Shown here: piece after piece, positions 35,964-47,839 of the stretch | Numbering within the stretch: the stretch's first letter is position 1 | Layout of the letters: the number at the start of each line of letters is the position of its first letter | Assembly (NCBI GenBank): GCA_003339415.1 | Contig: PDHQ01000050.1 | Coordinates: 62,499 to 126,498, forward strand | DNA length: 64,000 nt | DNA from: Ophiocordyceps camponoti-saundersi (nom. inval.) | Lineage: Eukaryota > Ascomycota > Sordariomycetes > Hypocreales > Ophiocordycipitaceae | Reading direction: 5' to 3' | The notes under the pieces: model-generated | Database searches by the model: none | What the model saw: only the letters and a program-made list of their open reading frames with translations | What the model was told of the DNA's origin: nothing | Position numbers and translations under genes: made by a program

Positions 35964-36212
35964 GGATCGGGGATACAGCGGCCATCTTTGTCACAGTGAG
36001 GGAAAAAAAAAGAGGGAAACTGAGCTTGTTTCGGACTTTGAACCCGTTCAACTCAGTCGACTACATATATCTTGAGCGATGCTCTTCGTTTATTTCTCTC
36101 GCCATCCCTTAACCCGCGTTTATATATCGAACATGCTCCGTACGACATCATCTTGATTACCCCGTTCGTTACATCATGACTTGTACGCCTCTTCTCTTCA
36201 TCTCCCCAAAAG
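35792..36212. other. Convergent intergenic spacer with a (TA)n microsatellite
   Basis: Lies between the 3' ends of two convergent secreted-protein genes. The TA run is at about 35,926-35,959. No further gene is seen. Confidence 0.7.
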
Positions 36213-36633
36213 CTACGGCCTGGAGCCCCTTATCCAACGCTTCGCAGTCTTTTCACCCTCGGCCTTCTCTTCGCTCTCGGCACCTCCGCTCTTCTCCTTT
36301 TCGCCCGCGGCGCCCTCGGCCTTTTCACCCCCCGCAGCGGCGTTTCCGGATCCGCTCTTGGCAGCTGGTTCCTTGCTACCGCCCGCCGACGACGCCGGCT
36401 CTTCTTTCTTTTCTTCCTTCTCGGCTGGCTCCGGTGGCGGTGGCGGCTTCGCTCCGTTCTCTGCCGTCAGGGGTACGAAGGTTGCCTCTTCGAGAGTAAT
36501 TTTTCCGACGACGCCTCCTTGGACCGTGCTGCCGTCGATGTTCTCCTTGGACGCCGTGGCGAGCTTGAGGTACTTGGAGAACTCCTCGGGCGAGCTGGAA
36601 AGACACCCAATGTTAACAAGGTCGATTGCAGGG

Positions 36634-36669
<36 letters not shown>

Positions 36670-37190
36670 TACCAGTTGATGGTCATGATCTGAGCTCTCT
36701 GACAATGAGGCCCCGTCGCACAGTAATAGTACCGGCAATTCGTGTCGTTGACGGTAAACGTAAACGTCCCAACCTCCTTCTGGCCGAGGGCAAAGGGAAT
36801 GTGGCCGCTGTGAAGAGCCTTGGGGTCCTTGGCCTGAAGCGGCTTGCAGGCCTCTTCGGCGAAGCCCTCGGTAATCGTGTGGTTGCCCGTGTTGAACTGG
36901 ACGGTGACTTCACTGCCGGCGGCGGCGTTGATGAAGTTGGGAGCGTACATGTCGGCTCCTCCGCCAGACATGATGGTGAATTTTTGCGGTCCCCCGGCCA
37001 CGGCGTTGTTGCTTGACCCTCCTGCGGCGCCTCTTTGGCCTCCTCCTCCGACGGTCGCATTCCTATTGTCGGATATCACCTCTGGACCGTTTTGCCCTCC
37101 TAGTTTGATGACGACCGCCCTGGTCTCGGCGCTGGCCAGGCCTGCTAGGAGGCCGCACACGGCCAGGATGATTCCGTTGGTGTGCTTCAT
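36213..37190 (-). CDS. Secreted cupredoxin-domain (phytocyanin-like) protein with a Gln axial-ligand position
   Basis: Two exons on the minus strand (37,190-36,673 and 36,594-36,213) with a 78-bp intron (GTAAGA...CCAG) give 299 residues. A signal peptide covers about 1-21 (MKHTNGIILAVCGLLAGLASA). The cupredoxin domain follows: APNFINAAAGSEVTVQF, then NHTITEGF with ligand His104, and YYYCATGPHCQRAQ with ligand Cys157 and His162. The fourth ligand position, five after His162, is Gln167, where most fungal members have Met (HCQkGM). Cys115 and Cys163 probably form the usual disulfide. After the splice comes a short helix-forming stretch, then a long Glu/Lys/Ala/Gly/Pro-rich tail ending KRWIRGSRP, with no hydrophobic GPI-anchor signal. 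The intron carries a (TA)n microsatellite. Confidence 0.82.
36639..36665. repeat. (TA)n microsatellite inside the cupredoxin-gene intron
   Basis: TA dinucleotide run close to the 5' splice site of the 78-bp intron, so intron length is likely polymorphic. Confidence 0.85.
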
Positions 37191-38604
37191 GGTTGAGCCT
37201 GCGCGGTTTACTCTTGATATTAAAGAACTGGAGCCGGCTCCTTGCCAAGTATAATATGGATTAATATATGTGGGTTGAGGGAGGAGAGAGGGAGAGAATT
37301 ATAGAAGTAGTCTTGCTGTATTGCCCTCATGGGAACGGGGACACTGATATGGGCCATCGAACCCCCTTCCGGCGAGTCAAGAAGCTGGGTCTCGGTTGTC
37401 AGCAGCGACTCCTTTGTCGATGTCTTCGTTTCACCCTTTTTCTATGCTGTTTCTCATGCAAGGCCAGCTTACATAGCCTCGTTCTCTCGGTCGATGCATG
37501 AGTCTCTGCTTGTTTCATCCATTTCCGTCGGTTCCGGTCTTCTCTTCCCCCCCCCCCCTCCTTTTCCCAACTTCCTGCTGAGGCAGGCTCTGACTTGTGT
37601 CGTTTAATAGGTCCTTGAACTGCATCTACTTGGGAATGGATTTGAAATCTCTCCTTGATCTTAGACTTGGGGGGGGAGTTGGGCTCGTCCCAGATGGTGT
37701 CTCGTCCATCCTCGACTTATAGACGCTATGATCAACAGTTGACCTGCCTTTGGGTTTGAGCAACTTGACGCATAATTCCTCTAAACCGTCGTCAACTGTC
37801 AATCATAACCGGATGATGGAAGAAGAAGAAGAAGAAGAAGAAGAATAGACTCGTGTATTCTTCCAGACGTCTTCATGATCGGTGCCCATCGCGAACCATA
37901 GATTCGCGAGCGTGGGTAACGATTAAGCTTGCTTACAATTCCCACCCACGTTACAAGCTTACAGCGCCTTTCCCGTGATAGATCCGAGTTTCAAAAACCT
38001 AGTCGTCTCGTGTCTGACGAAAGATGGCATGATGAGCCACGTCCGACTCAGGACGAATCGTAATCTCAAGTGACAGACCATGAAGCCGTGGGACAAAGAG
38101 AAACACTAGCTGTAGATCAAGGGAGGTGTTCCATGCTATGAACTGTGAACACACAGGTGCGACACATACTACATACATAAAAAGCTCCGACCAACTCCGA
38201 TAGCGCGACGAGTTCCGTAACAAAACTCCGTCTTCTTGATGCTATTAACGGCTTATACATATGTAATGCCTCCTATAACCGTAAAGAATTATGTAGGTAT
38301 ACACACACTAATCGCCTTATACAAGTAAGAGAGTTAGCAAGAAATCTCTTAGTTATACTTGTATTTCAATATCGGATTTTTGCTTATATCCTTCTGCAAA
38401 CGTGCAGTTAATCACTGCGTTATGCAGGCCGTCACTTCATGTCCGTTGCTTCTTAGTTACAGGGCTAAGCTGTATATAGGCATACCCGAGCCTTGCAGGG
38501 CAGCTTTGTAAGCCAAAACTGCTGGGCTAATGCACAGTAATGCAGTATCTTGCATGCATACATACATACTACATACATACCTACATACGGACGTACATAC
38601 ATAC
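37191..38604. other. Intergenic region, no gene supported
   Basis: Contains the promoter of the cupredoxin gene, an AAG run (about 37,821-37,845) and a CATA/CTAC run (about 38,555-38,604). Short open frames have no coding character. Confidence 0.55.
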
Positions 38605-38807
38605 AGATGAACAGCCCTGTCACCTGACTGTCAAGGATGGCCTTATGTAGCCACCAAAACAAGCAAAAGAAAAGGTCCCATACATGGGAAGCAAAGCCAG
38701 TATATTGTGTATGTTCTAAGAAGGCTCCAGGCCATCTATCTGTACCTAAGGTATGAGTGTCATGTCTGTCTGACTAAGTCAGGTCATATGACCTGTGCCT
38801 GCCATCA
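38605..38807. repeat. 203-bp direct repeat, copy 1
   Basis: Begins near AGATGAACAGCCCTGT and ends GCCTGCCATCA. It is nearly identical to 38,835-39,037, with a constant offset of 230 bp. Includes the palindrome GGTCATATGACC. Confidence 0.9.
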
Positions 38808-38834
38808 CATACCTACATACATACCTAGGTACGT

Positions 38835-39037
38835 AGATAAACAGCTCTGTCACCTGACTGCCAAGGATGGCCTTATGTAGCCACCAAAACAAGCAAAAGA
38901 AAAGGCCCCATACATGGGAAGCAAAGCCAGTGTGTTGTGTATGTTCTAAGAAGGCTCAAGGCCATCTATCTGTACCTAAGGTATGAGTGTCATGTCTGTC
39001 TGACTAAGTCAGGTCATATGACCTGTGCCTGCCATCA
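38835..39037. repeat. 203-bp direct repeat, copy 2
   Basis: Second copy, separated from the first by a 27-bp CATA/CCTAGGTAC spacer. It differs by a few single bases, mostly C/T or G/A transitions. No coding frame is shared by both copies. Confidence 0.9.
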
Positions 39038-39526
39038 TACGTATACATACCTACGATACATATAAAGGTGCAGTTCATCTTTATCAGTTACTATTACATA
39101 CATATATAGTATCGATTCATCCCACCTACTTCCTTTAACCGCTGCGAAATATTTATTCTCCTTGTGTGTATATACATATGTACGTGAACTGAACTCCACG
39201 ACTAAACACTCTAATGCGTTCTCAGCATCTGCAATGTGCCTCGACATATGGCAGCAGTTTGAGGAGTGCAGGTGCATCGACTTTGTTCGCACAAACTTGT
39301 GCGGGAATCCCTCTGCTCATGCTGGGCAACCTAATCCAACTCAAACAAATTTGGTTCCCGGAAATTGCCCAGAGCATAGCTACCCTACACCACCTGATAC
39401 CTGATTCTGTGAAGGGTAATTATAGGTCACCGTTATGGAAAGTGCCCACTGGTGGCGGCCTGTGGAGGCAGGCGCCGACGAGCCTGATTGGGGTTTAAAT
39501 TGGCACGTACCGGCCGGGTTAGACTT
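39038..39526. other. Spacer with a short open frame of doubtful coding value
   Basis: A 94-codon plus-strand frame at 39,214-39,498 contains a plausible hydrophobic stretch. It has no start context, family or splice support, so I do not call it a gene. Confidence 0.45.
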
Positions 39527-39535
39527 ATCGTGGAC
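39527..39535. repeat. 9-bp target-site duplication ATCGTGGAC, left copy
   Basis: Repeated exactly at 39,999-40,007 on the other side of the foldback element. Confidence 0.85.
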
Positions 39536-39998
39536 GAGTATTCATATTTGCCACGGCACCTATTCCTATTAGACACGACACTCCTAGATTTAGCGGTACG
39601 TACCGAATTACTAAGTCAGTTTCTAGCACGCCCCACTACACCACGTGATAGCGGTACAAAGTCTAGAGGGATTAAATGTCACTCGTAGTCCGCAGGTACC
39701 TATCTTTTTATATACCTATATGCGCGGTTTAGGTTTTTTAGCTACGAAAAAAGATAGAGGTAAGCAAAGGTAGGTGAAAAAGGTATAGGTAAGCTTATCT
39801 AAATATAAATATATAAAGGCGGGCAGAGGTAGGCAGAAAAGATAGATACTTACGGATTACGAGTGATATTTAGATTCCCTAAGACTTTGTACCGTGGCTA
39901 CGTGGGGTAAAAAAAATTCCTTTGTCAGCAGGTACGTATCGCTGATTTTAGACTGTCGTGTCTAATAGGAATAGGTGCCGTGGCAAATATGAATACTC
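39536..39998. mobile_element. 463-bp foldback MITE, Mutator-like by its 9-bp duplication
   Basis: The outermost 45 bases of each end are perfect inverted repeats, starting GAGTATTCATATTTGC. The inverted relationship continues at lower identity through arms of about 165-170 bp (left arm to about 39,707, right arm from about 39,837). These share GGTACGTAnC, GGTACAAAGTC and CACTCGTAnTCCG blocks. A 9-bp target-site duplication (ATCGTGGAC) flanks it. Long terminal inverted repeats with a 9-bp duplication and no transposase are typical of MULE-derived miniature elements. Arm-to-arm differences are largely C/T or G/A. Confidence 0.85.
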
Positions 39999-40007
39999 AT
40001 CGTGGAC
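39999..40007. repeat. 9-bp target-site duplication ATCGTGGAC, right copy
   Basis: Matches 39,527-39,535. Confidence 0.85.
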
Positions 40008-40422
40008 ATCATCCTTTACACCCCCTTTTTGGAGGCCTGCTTAATTGACTCTCTTCGGCCGATGCGTCTGTCTATTCTTTCTATCTCCCACCTAGGTACC
40101 TAGTCAATAGCCGTGGAAGGGGGCAACACCTGATAAAGGTGATCATATTCCTGATGCGATGATGAAGACTTCACCTGTATGGCTAGGCTAGGCCCCAGGA
40201 AATACGTAGGCCTGGCAGCGCTGACTAACCAGGGAACCTATTCATAGGTACCTAGGTACCTACTACTTAGGGTAGGTAGGCTGCACAACAGTAGCTGGGA
40301 TGGTGGCGGGACAGTGGCAAATGTGCGGTCAGCCTAGCAAACCCACTTTCTACATACATACGACTCTATTTCCCCTCGCCATAACCATCGCTTCTATCGC
40401 CACGACTTGGCCTTCTATCGCC

Positions 40423-40959
40423 ATGGCAACCCGAATCCTCGTCACATGCTTTTCAGACGTGATACCCGGAGAAGCTATCGATCGAAGGACTACGATGGCA
40501 AATATAGCGTGCCAGCATCGCTTTGGCCGAGATTACGATGAGAGCGCTGACGGTTTGCATTCTGCCGGCCAATATATGCTTGATCACCGCCGATGCTACT
40601 TTTTAATTGATGTCGGTCCACGTCGGTCAAAAGACCCTGACATCTACTACTATACGTGGAACGGGGAGGCACTGTAAGCCGACAAGCTGGACCGATGAAT
40701 CGTAACTGAACGGTATAGCTTTGATCGACGAACAACTCCGCCGCTCATCTGGCATCTGACCAACACCTACCCGTTCAACCCTGATCCAATGGAAATGAAG
40801 TCTCTTTCCGATGAAGAGTACAAGATCAAATTCGGCGAGGACGCGTTTGCAACCCTTATCACGAACCGAATCAAAGTCAAGTTGAAAATAAGAAAGGAAC
40901 TATCCCCCGAGGAAAGACATTTCCTGGACGAACACCCACGACTGGGGGAAGATTTGTGA
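40423..40959 (+). CDS. Hypothetical protein, two exons, family not recognised
   Basis: Exon 1 is 40,423-40,673 and exon 2 is 40,719-40,959. They are joined across a 45-bp intron (GTAAGC...TATAG with a CTGAAC branch-like site), giving about 163 residues starting MATRILVTCF. The splice removes an in-frame stop and links two stretches of good coding character: YYYTWNGEAL into FDRRTTPPLIWHLTNTYPF. The C-terminal half is charged and helical-looking (SDEEYKIKFGEDAF, KELSPEERHFLDEHPRL). No cysteine pattern, signal peptide or known domain is seen. I prefer the ATG in CCATGGC context at 40,423. The frame is open to an ATG at 40,300, which would add 41 residues including a hydrophobic segment. The short intron is at the lower limit for fungi, so the model is moderate. 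Confidence 0.55.
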
Positions 40960-41207
40960 GGGAACTGAGATATCTGGAAAGGATGAGACAACCATTTATT
41001 AATACCTGTCTATCTACATATGTATGTGATCGGATCAGGGTCCTTACTTTCCAACCCATACCGCATGTTCCGAAACTGGTAAAGGGTTAACAATTAACAT
41101 GTCGGAACTCGGAACCGAGCATGACGTCGGAAGCGTCCAGAGTCCAAGCCTAAACTCACGGACGAACCTCGTTTGTCTACTCGTCAACCTCTTATTCATC
41201 CAACTAC
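40960..41207. other. Convergent spacer between the orphan gene and glutathione reductase
   Basis: No gene seen; presumably holds both 3' untranslated regions. Confidence 0.6.
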
Positions 41208-43301
<2,094 letters not shown>

Positions 43302-46300
43302 ATGTCTGCCGAAGCGAGCGCCGACTCGAGTATGTCTGTCCTCGCCCGCATCCATCTACGTCGAGGCTGACAAGGGACAAAAGCAGCGGCAGCAAACCTC
43401 AACCTTTCACCCGAAGAGAAGCGAGTCTTCGGCGACCTCTTCAAGCAAGCTGATCCCGAAAATCTGCGCGTCGTCACCGGCGATGCCGCCCTCGGCTTCT
43501 TCGACAAGACGCGCCTCGACTCCCGTGTCCTGGGAGAGGTCCGTCCCACCTGCTTCAGAAACCGCATGTTGCCCGACTGACCCGAATGTATAGATATGGC
43601 AGATCGCGGATAGGGAAAACCGCGGCTTCCTGACCCCGGCCGGCTTCGGCATCGTCCTCCGCCTCATCGGCCACGCTCAGGCCGGCCGCGAGCCCAGAGC
43701 CGAGTTGGCCTTCCAGCAAGGCCCCCTGCCTCGCTTCGATGGCGTCCAGCTCGGCGCTACCCCCTCTTCTCCGCCCGCGCTGCAAGCTCAGGGCACCGGC
43801 GGCGCCATCCGCATGCCTCCCCTGACGCCGGAAAAGGTGGCACAGTACTCTGCCTTGTTCGAGCGCCAGTCTCTTCAGGGGAACATGCTCTCCGGCGACC
43901 ACGCGCGCCAGATATTCGACAAGTCTTCGCTGCCGAACGAAACACTGGGCAGGATATGGGCCCTGGCAGATACGGAGCAGCGCGGCGCTCTGGTTCTTCC
44001 AGAGTTCGTCATCGCCATGCACTTGCTCACCTCGCTGAAGACGGGATCCTTACGAGCCCTGCCCGCCGTGCTCCCGGCTGGCCTATACGAGGCCGCCACA
44101 CAGCGCGTGCCTTCTCACTTGTCTCCCAACAACACGGGAATGTCTGCCATCCCACGCCAGGTGAGCGGCACTGCCCAGCCGCGCACGGGAAGCCCTCTGG
44201 GCCGTCCTCCCCTCAACTCGACCGATTGGGCCATCACGCCCGCCGAAAAGGAGCGCTTCGACCAGCTCTATGCCACCATCGACAAGGGCAGAAAGGGCTA
44301 CATCACCGGTGACGAGGCGGTCCCTTTCTTCAGCCAGTCTAACCTGTCCGAGGACGTCCTCGCCCAGATATGGGACCTCGCCGACTTCAACAGCCAGGGC
44401 CAGCTTACGACCGAAGGCTTCGCCATAGCCATGTACTTGATCCGCCAGCAGCGCGGTGGTCGCTCCGCGGCCTTGCCTGCCACCTTACCGGCGAACCTGA
44501 TACCGCCCAGCGTCCGCAGCCAGCAGCGTCCGGCGTCTGCCTTCGACCCCCCGCCCATGACCCAGCCACCGCCCCCTCAGCCCAAATCGGCCCTGGACGA
44601 CCTCTTCGGACTGGATTCGTCCGCTCCCGCCCCGGCCCAGACGAGCACGCATACGGGAGGTTCCAACGCCCACGATCCCTTCGGCGCTCCCGCCCCCTTG
44701 CCGCCTACTTCTCCCGTCAGAGCTGCGCCCACAGGCTCTACCTTCAAGCCTTTCGTCCCCTCCTCGACCTTTGGTCGCGGCTTGGCGACGAAGCCATCGA
44801 TCGACGCCATGGGGACGTCGTCCAAGCCGACCGAGGACCTCTTGGAAGACAACGACCCGGAGGCGTCCAAGAAGACATCGGACGAGACGATGGAGCTGGC
44901 CAACCTCTCCAACCAGGTCGGCTCCCTGTCCAAGAAGATGCAGGACGTCCAGACGAAGCGCACCGCCACCCAGAACGAGCTCAACCAGACCAATTCGCAG
45001 AAGCAAAACTTTGAGCAGAGGCTGGCCCAGCTCCGCACCCTCTACGAGAAGGAGGCCGAGAGCACGCGCGAACTCGAGGGCCAGCTGAGAAAGTCGCGCG
45101 AAGAGACGCAGAAGCTCCAGGGCGAGTGCATGACGCTCGAGGGGACGCTGCGAGACCAGCAGGCCCAGCACCAGCAAATCTCGGCGGCACTTCAGGTCGA
45201 CAAGCAGGAAAACGCCACCATAAAGGAGCGGATACGGGCCGTCAACGGCGAGATAGCCCAGCTGAAACCGCAGATCGAGAAGCTCAAGGCCGAGGCCCGC
45301 CAGCAGAAGGGGCTCGTGGCCATCAACAAGAAGCAGCAGGCCACGACGGAGGGCGATCGCGACAAGCTCAAGGCCGAGGCCGAGTCCCTGGCCAAGGGCG
45401 GCGACGAGGTGCCGAGCCACGCCGAGAGCAGCTCGCCGGTGTCGGCCCAGGTCGCCAGCCCGGCCCTATCGACGGCGAGCGGCAACAACCCGTTCTTTAA
45501 GCGCACGGGGAGCGCCGACGTCATGGGCGGCTTCAGCGCGGCACCCCCGCGGGCCGTCCCGGACAAGTCCTTCGACGACGTCTTCGGCCCCTCATTCGCG
45601 GCCGGCTCGTCGTCGCCGACGGCGTTCAAGCAGCAGCACACGGGCAACTCTGTGGCCAGTGGCGGCTCGTTTAACACGGGTCGATCGATGGCACCGTCGA
45701 GCGAAGCGCAGCCGCCGCCGCCGCCGGAGTCGAAGCAGATAAACTCGAGCTTCCTTCCCTTCCCCGACCACAACGAGTCCCTCTCGTCGTCCCGCCAGGT
45801 CTCACCGCCCGCTTCTCGCGTCGAGGGCTCTACCGACGGCGGGGGGGCCAGCTCAGACGCGAAAGCACGAGGGCATGCCGGCGAAGAGGCCGAGCAAACC
45901 CCAACATCGAGCGCTCCCCCTACGCGGGCCGAGCCCGGGACAATGTCCACCGATCGGGGCGAAGCTGCCGCTCCGGGCTCGTTCGGAGGCGGCAGCGACG
46001 ACGCCAAGGCAAAGGCCGATTTCGACGACGCCTTCGCCTCTTTTGGAAAATACCACGGCGCCGGCGGTGCAGAGAAACCACAGTCCGGCTTTGCGTCCGA
46101 GTTCCCGCCCATCTCGGAGCTGGAGCACGACGACGACTCCGACTCGAATAGCGAGCGTGGAGGATTCGACGACGACTTCTCGCCCGCACCGCAGCAGGCC
46201 AAGACCGGCGAAAAGGGGATGCCGGCAGATCACGGGGCCGAGTCCGGCGCGGCGGCTGCAAGCAAAGATAAGGAGGCACAACACAGGGGGTAAGAAGCCT

Positions 46301-47119
46301 GATGAGCGCTTGGGGATGGATATAGAGTGGGGAGGCTAGCATCACCATGACTGACATGATTGCAGTGTCGAACAGCCTTCGTCGGCGGCGACTGTGACTG
46401 GCTCTAAGCCGGCGAACAACGCGTTTGGATCTGCAGCAACGAGCTCGGCGCCAAAGAGCGCTCTCGACGAACTGGACGACGACTTTGAGGGCTTGGAGGA
46501 CGCGAAGGAGGGATCGGCGGACGACGACTTTGCCAACATCTCGCACAACGACTTTAACGCCGTCTTCGACAGCAGCCCGCCGGGCAGCCAGATCAAGAGC
46601 GATCCCGCGGCCTTTGGCAACGAGAGCAGCTTCGACTTGGTAGGATCCAACGCCGCAGGTCAGACGGGGCCGTCGGGGGCGGGCGGGCAGCAGCAGCAGC
46701 AGAAGGCGGCAGCGGAGAATCACGACTGGGACTCCATCTTCGCCGGCCTGGATGGGCCAAGCTCGGTGTCCGGACAGGGCGCAGCCAAGGACGAGGCCGG
46801 CAAGGCTGAAGCGCGACCGTCTCAGATGGGCCGGGCCTTGACGGACAAGGGCGAGCACGACGATCCCATGGTCAAGGGCCTGACGGGCATGGGCTACTCG
46901 CGAGCCGATGCCGTGTCGGCGCTGGAAAAGTATGACTATAATTTGGAGAGGGTAGGTTTTTTTTCCTCGTTTCTTTTCTATTCATACACTCCTTGTCCTT
47001 GTCCCCCGTTCTTTCAGCGGTCCTTTCAGGGGGTTCAAGTCAGACGACTTGTATTTCGGATGCTGACGCTTTTTTGCAACATCATACAGGCTGCCAACTT
47101 CCTAGCCAGCCAGTCGTAG
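43302..47119 (+). CDS. EDE1: EDE1, Eps15-like endocytic scaffold (three EH domains, coiled coil, UBA)
   Basis: Five exons: 43,302-43,329, 43,387-43,538, 43,594-46,289, 46,366-46,951 and 47,090-47,119, giving 1163 residues. EH1 is at about 17-95 (IWQIADRENRGFL), EH2 at about 137-225 (IWALADTEQRGAL) and EH3 at about 272-362 (IWDLADFNSQGQL). A Pro/Gln-rich linker follows, then a coiled coil at about 480-655 (Gln/Glu/Lys heptads). A disordered Ser/Asp-rich part and a C-terminal UBA at about 1117-1163 (MVKGLTGMGYSRADAVSALEKYDYNLE) complete it. Ede1 initiates clathrin-coated sites by binding NPF proteins and ubiquitin. The last exon encodes only AANFLASQS. The 138-bp last intron keeps the frame open, so read-through could be mistaken for coding. 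Exon 2 has a second in-frame acceptor 6 bp downstream. Confidence 0.92.
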
Positions 47120-47318
47120 TCTTGATCCATGGCGAGGATTTCCCCCGTCTCTGTAGTCGGTGGTTCTATGTATGTATTTGAAGGGAGGGTGGAAAAAAGC
47201 ATAATCAAGGCTGTGTCTGTGGAAGGGGGGAGAGCATGGTTTGGGGAAATCCCCCCCCCCCCCCCCCCTTTTTTCCCCTTGTTGGGGGGGTTTTTTTTTG
47301 GGGGGGGGGGGGGGGGGT

Positions 47319-47357
<39 letters not shown>

Positions 47358-47839
47358 AGTGCTACGCGTCTATTTCGGAGACGCGTTAGTAGTAAGGAAA
47401 AGATACGGAGAGCGTANNNNNNNNNNGTATTTGGCCGTCAGCCGCTATTCGACACTTCGGTCGTTGTCCGTGCTTTTCCCCGCTGCGTCCCAAGCAAGGG
47501 GGGGGGGGATGGTTGGGGGAAACCCCCCCCCCCCCCCCCCCTTTTTTCCCCTTTGTATGGGGTGTTTTTGTCTTGGTGGAGAGCAGGCCTTTGTATCTTT
47601 TTTTTTTCGTTTTCTTTATATTGATTTCTTTTTATCATCTTCTTAATAGCGTTCTTTCCACTTCTCTCTCTTGGTTGCTGTGAAGATGGCGTCTTGTCAT
47701 CCGGTGGTTGAAGCCTCAGGGAGGGGAGGTGGCGTGTATCTTCGTGTAGATGGATAGATAGATATATACAACGTCCCCCCTCATGTTTCTCCCCCCTTGA
47801 TTCAAACAGAGTCATTGTATCCATCGAGAGAAGTAAAAA
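47120..47839. other. Convergent spacer with homopolymers and probable misassembly
   Basis: Between EDE1 and SEC6. Contains runs of C, T and G (47,249-47,356 and 47,480-47,550) on both sides of a gap, with near-duplicate sequence flanking it. No gene. Confidence 0.7.
47417..47426. other. Assembly gap (10 N)
   Basis: Ten unknown bases between two similar homopolymer-rich flanks. Confidence 0.98.

Noticed and set aside
36181..37254. Plus-strand frames opposite the cupredoxin gene
   Set aside because: The minus strand has the signal peptide, copper-site motif and a clean intron; the plus frames are shadows.
37861..37930. Candidate tRNA-like fold
   Set aside because: No A-box/B-box pair or cloverleaf with proper spacing; I found no convincing tRNA or rRNA gene anywhere in the window.
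44485..45420. Long minus-strand open frame (311 codons) opposite EDE1
   Set aside because: It is the antisense shadow of a GC-rich, codon-biased exon; Leu/Gly/Arg-biased with no domain.
47129..47646. Pro/Phe-rich frames across the second assembly gap
   Set aside because: Homopolymer translation through a gap in a probably misassembled spacer.
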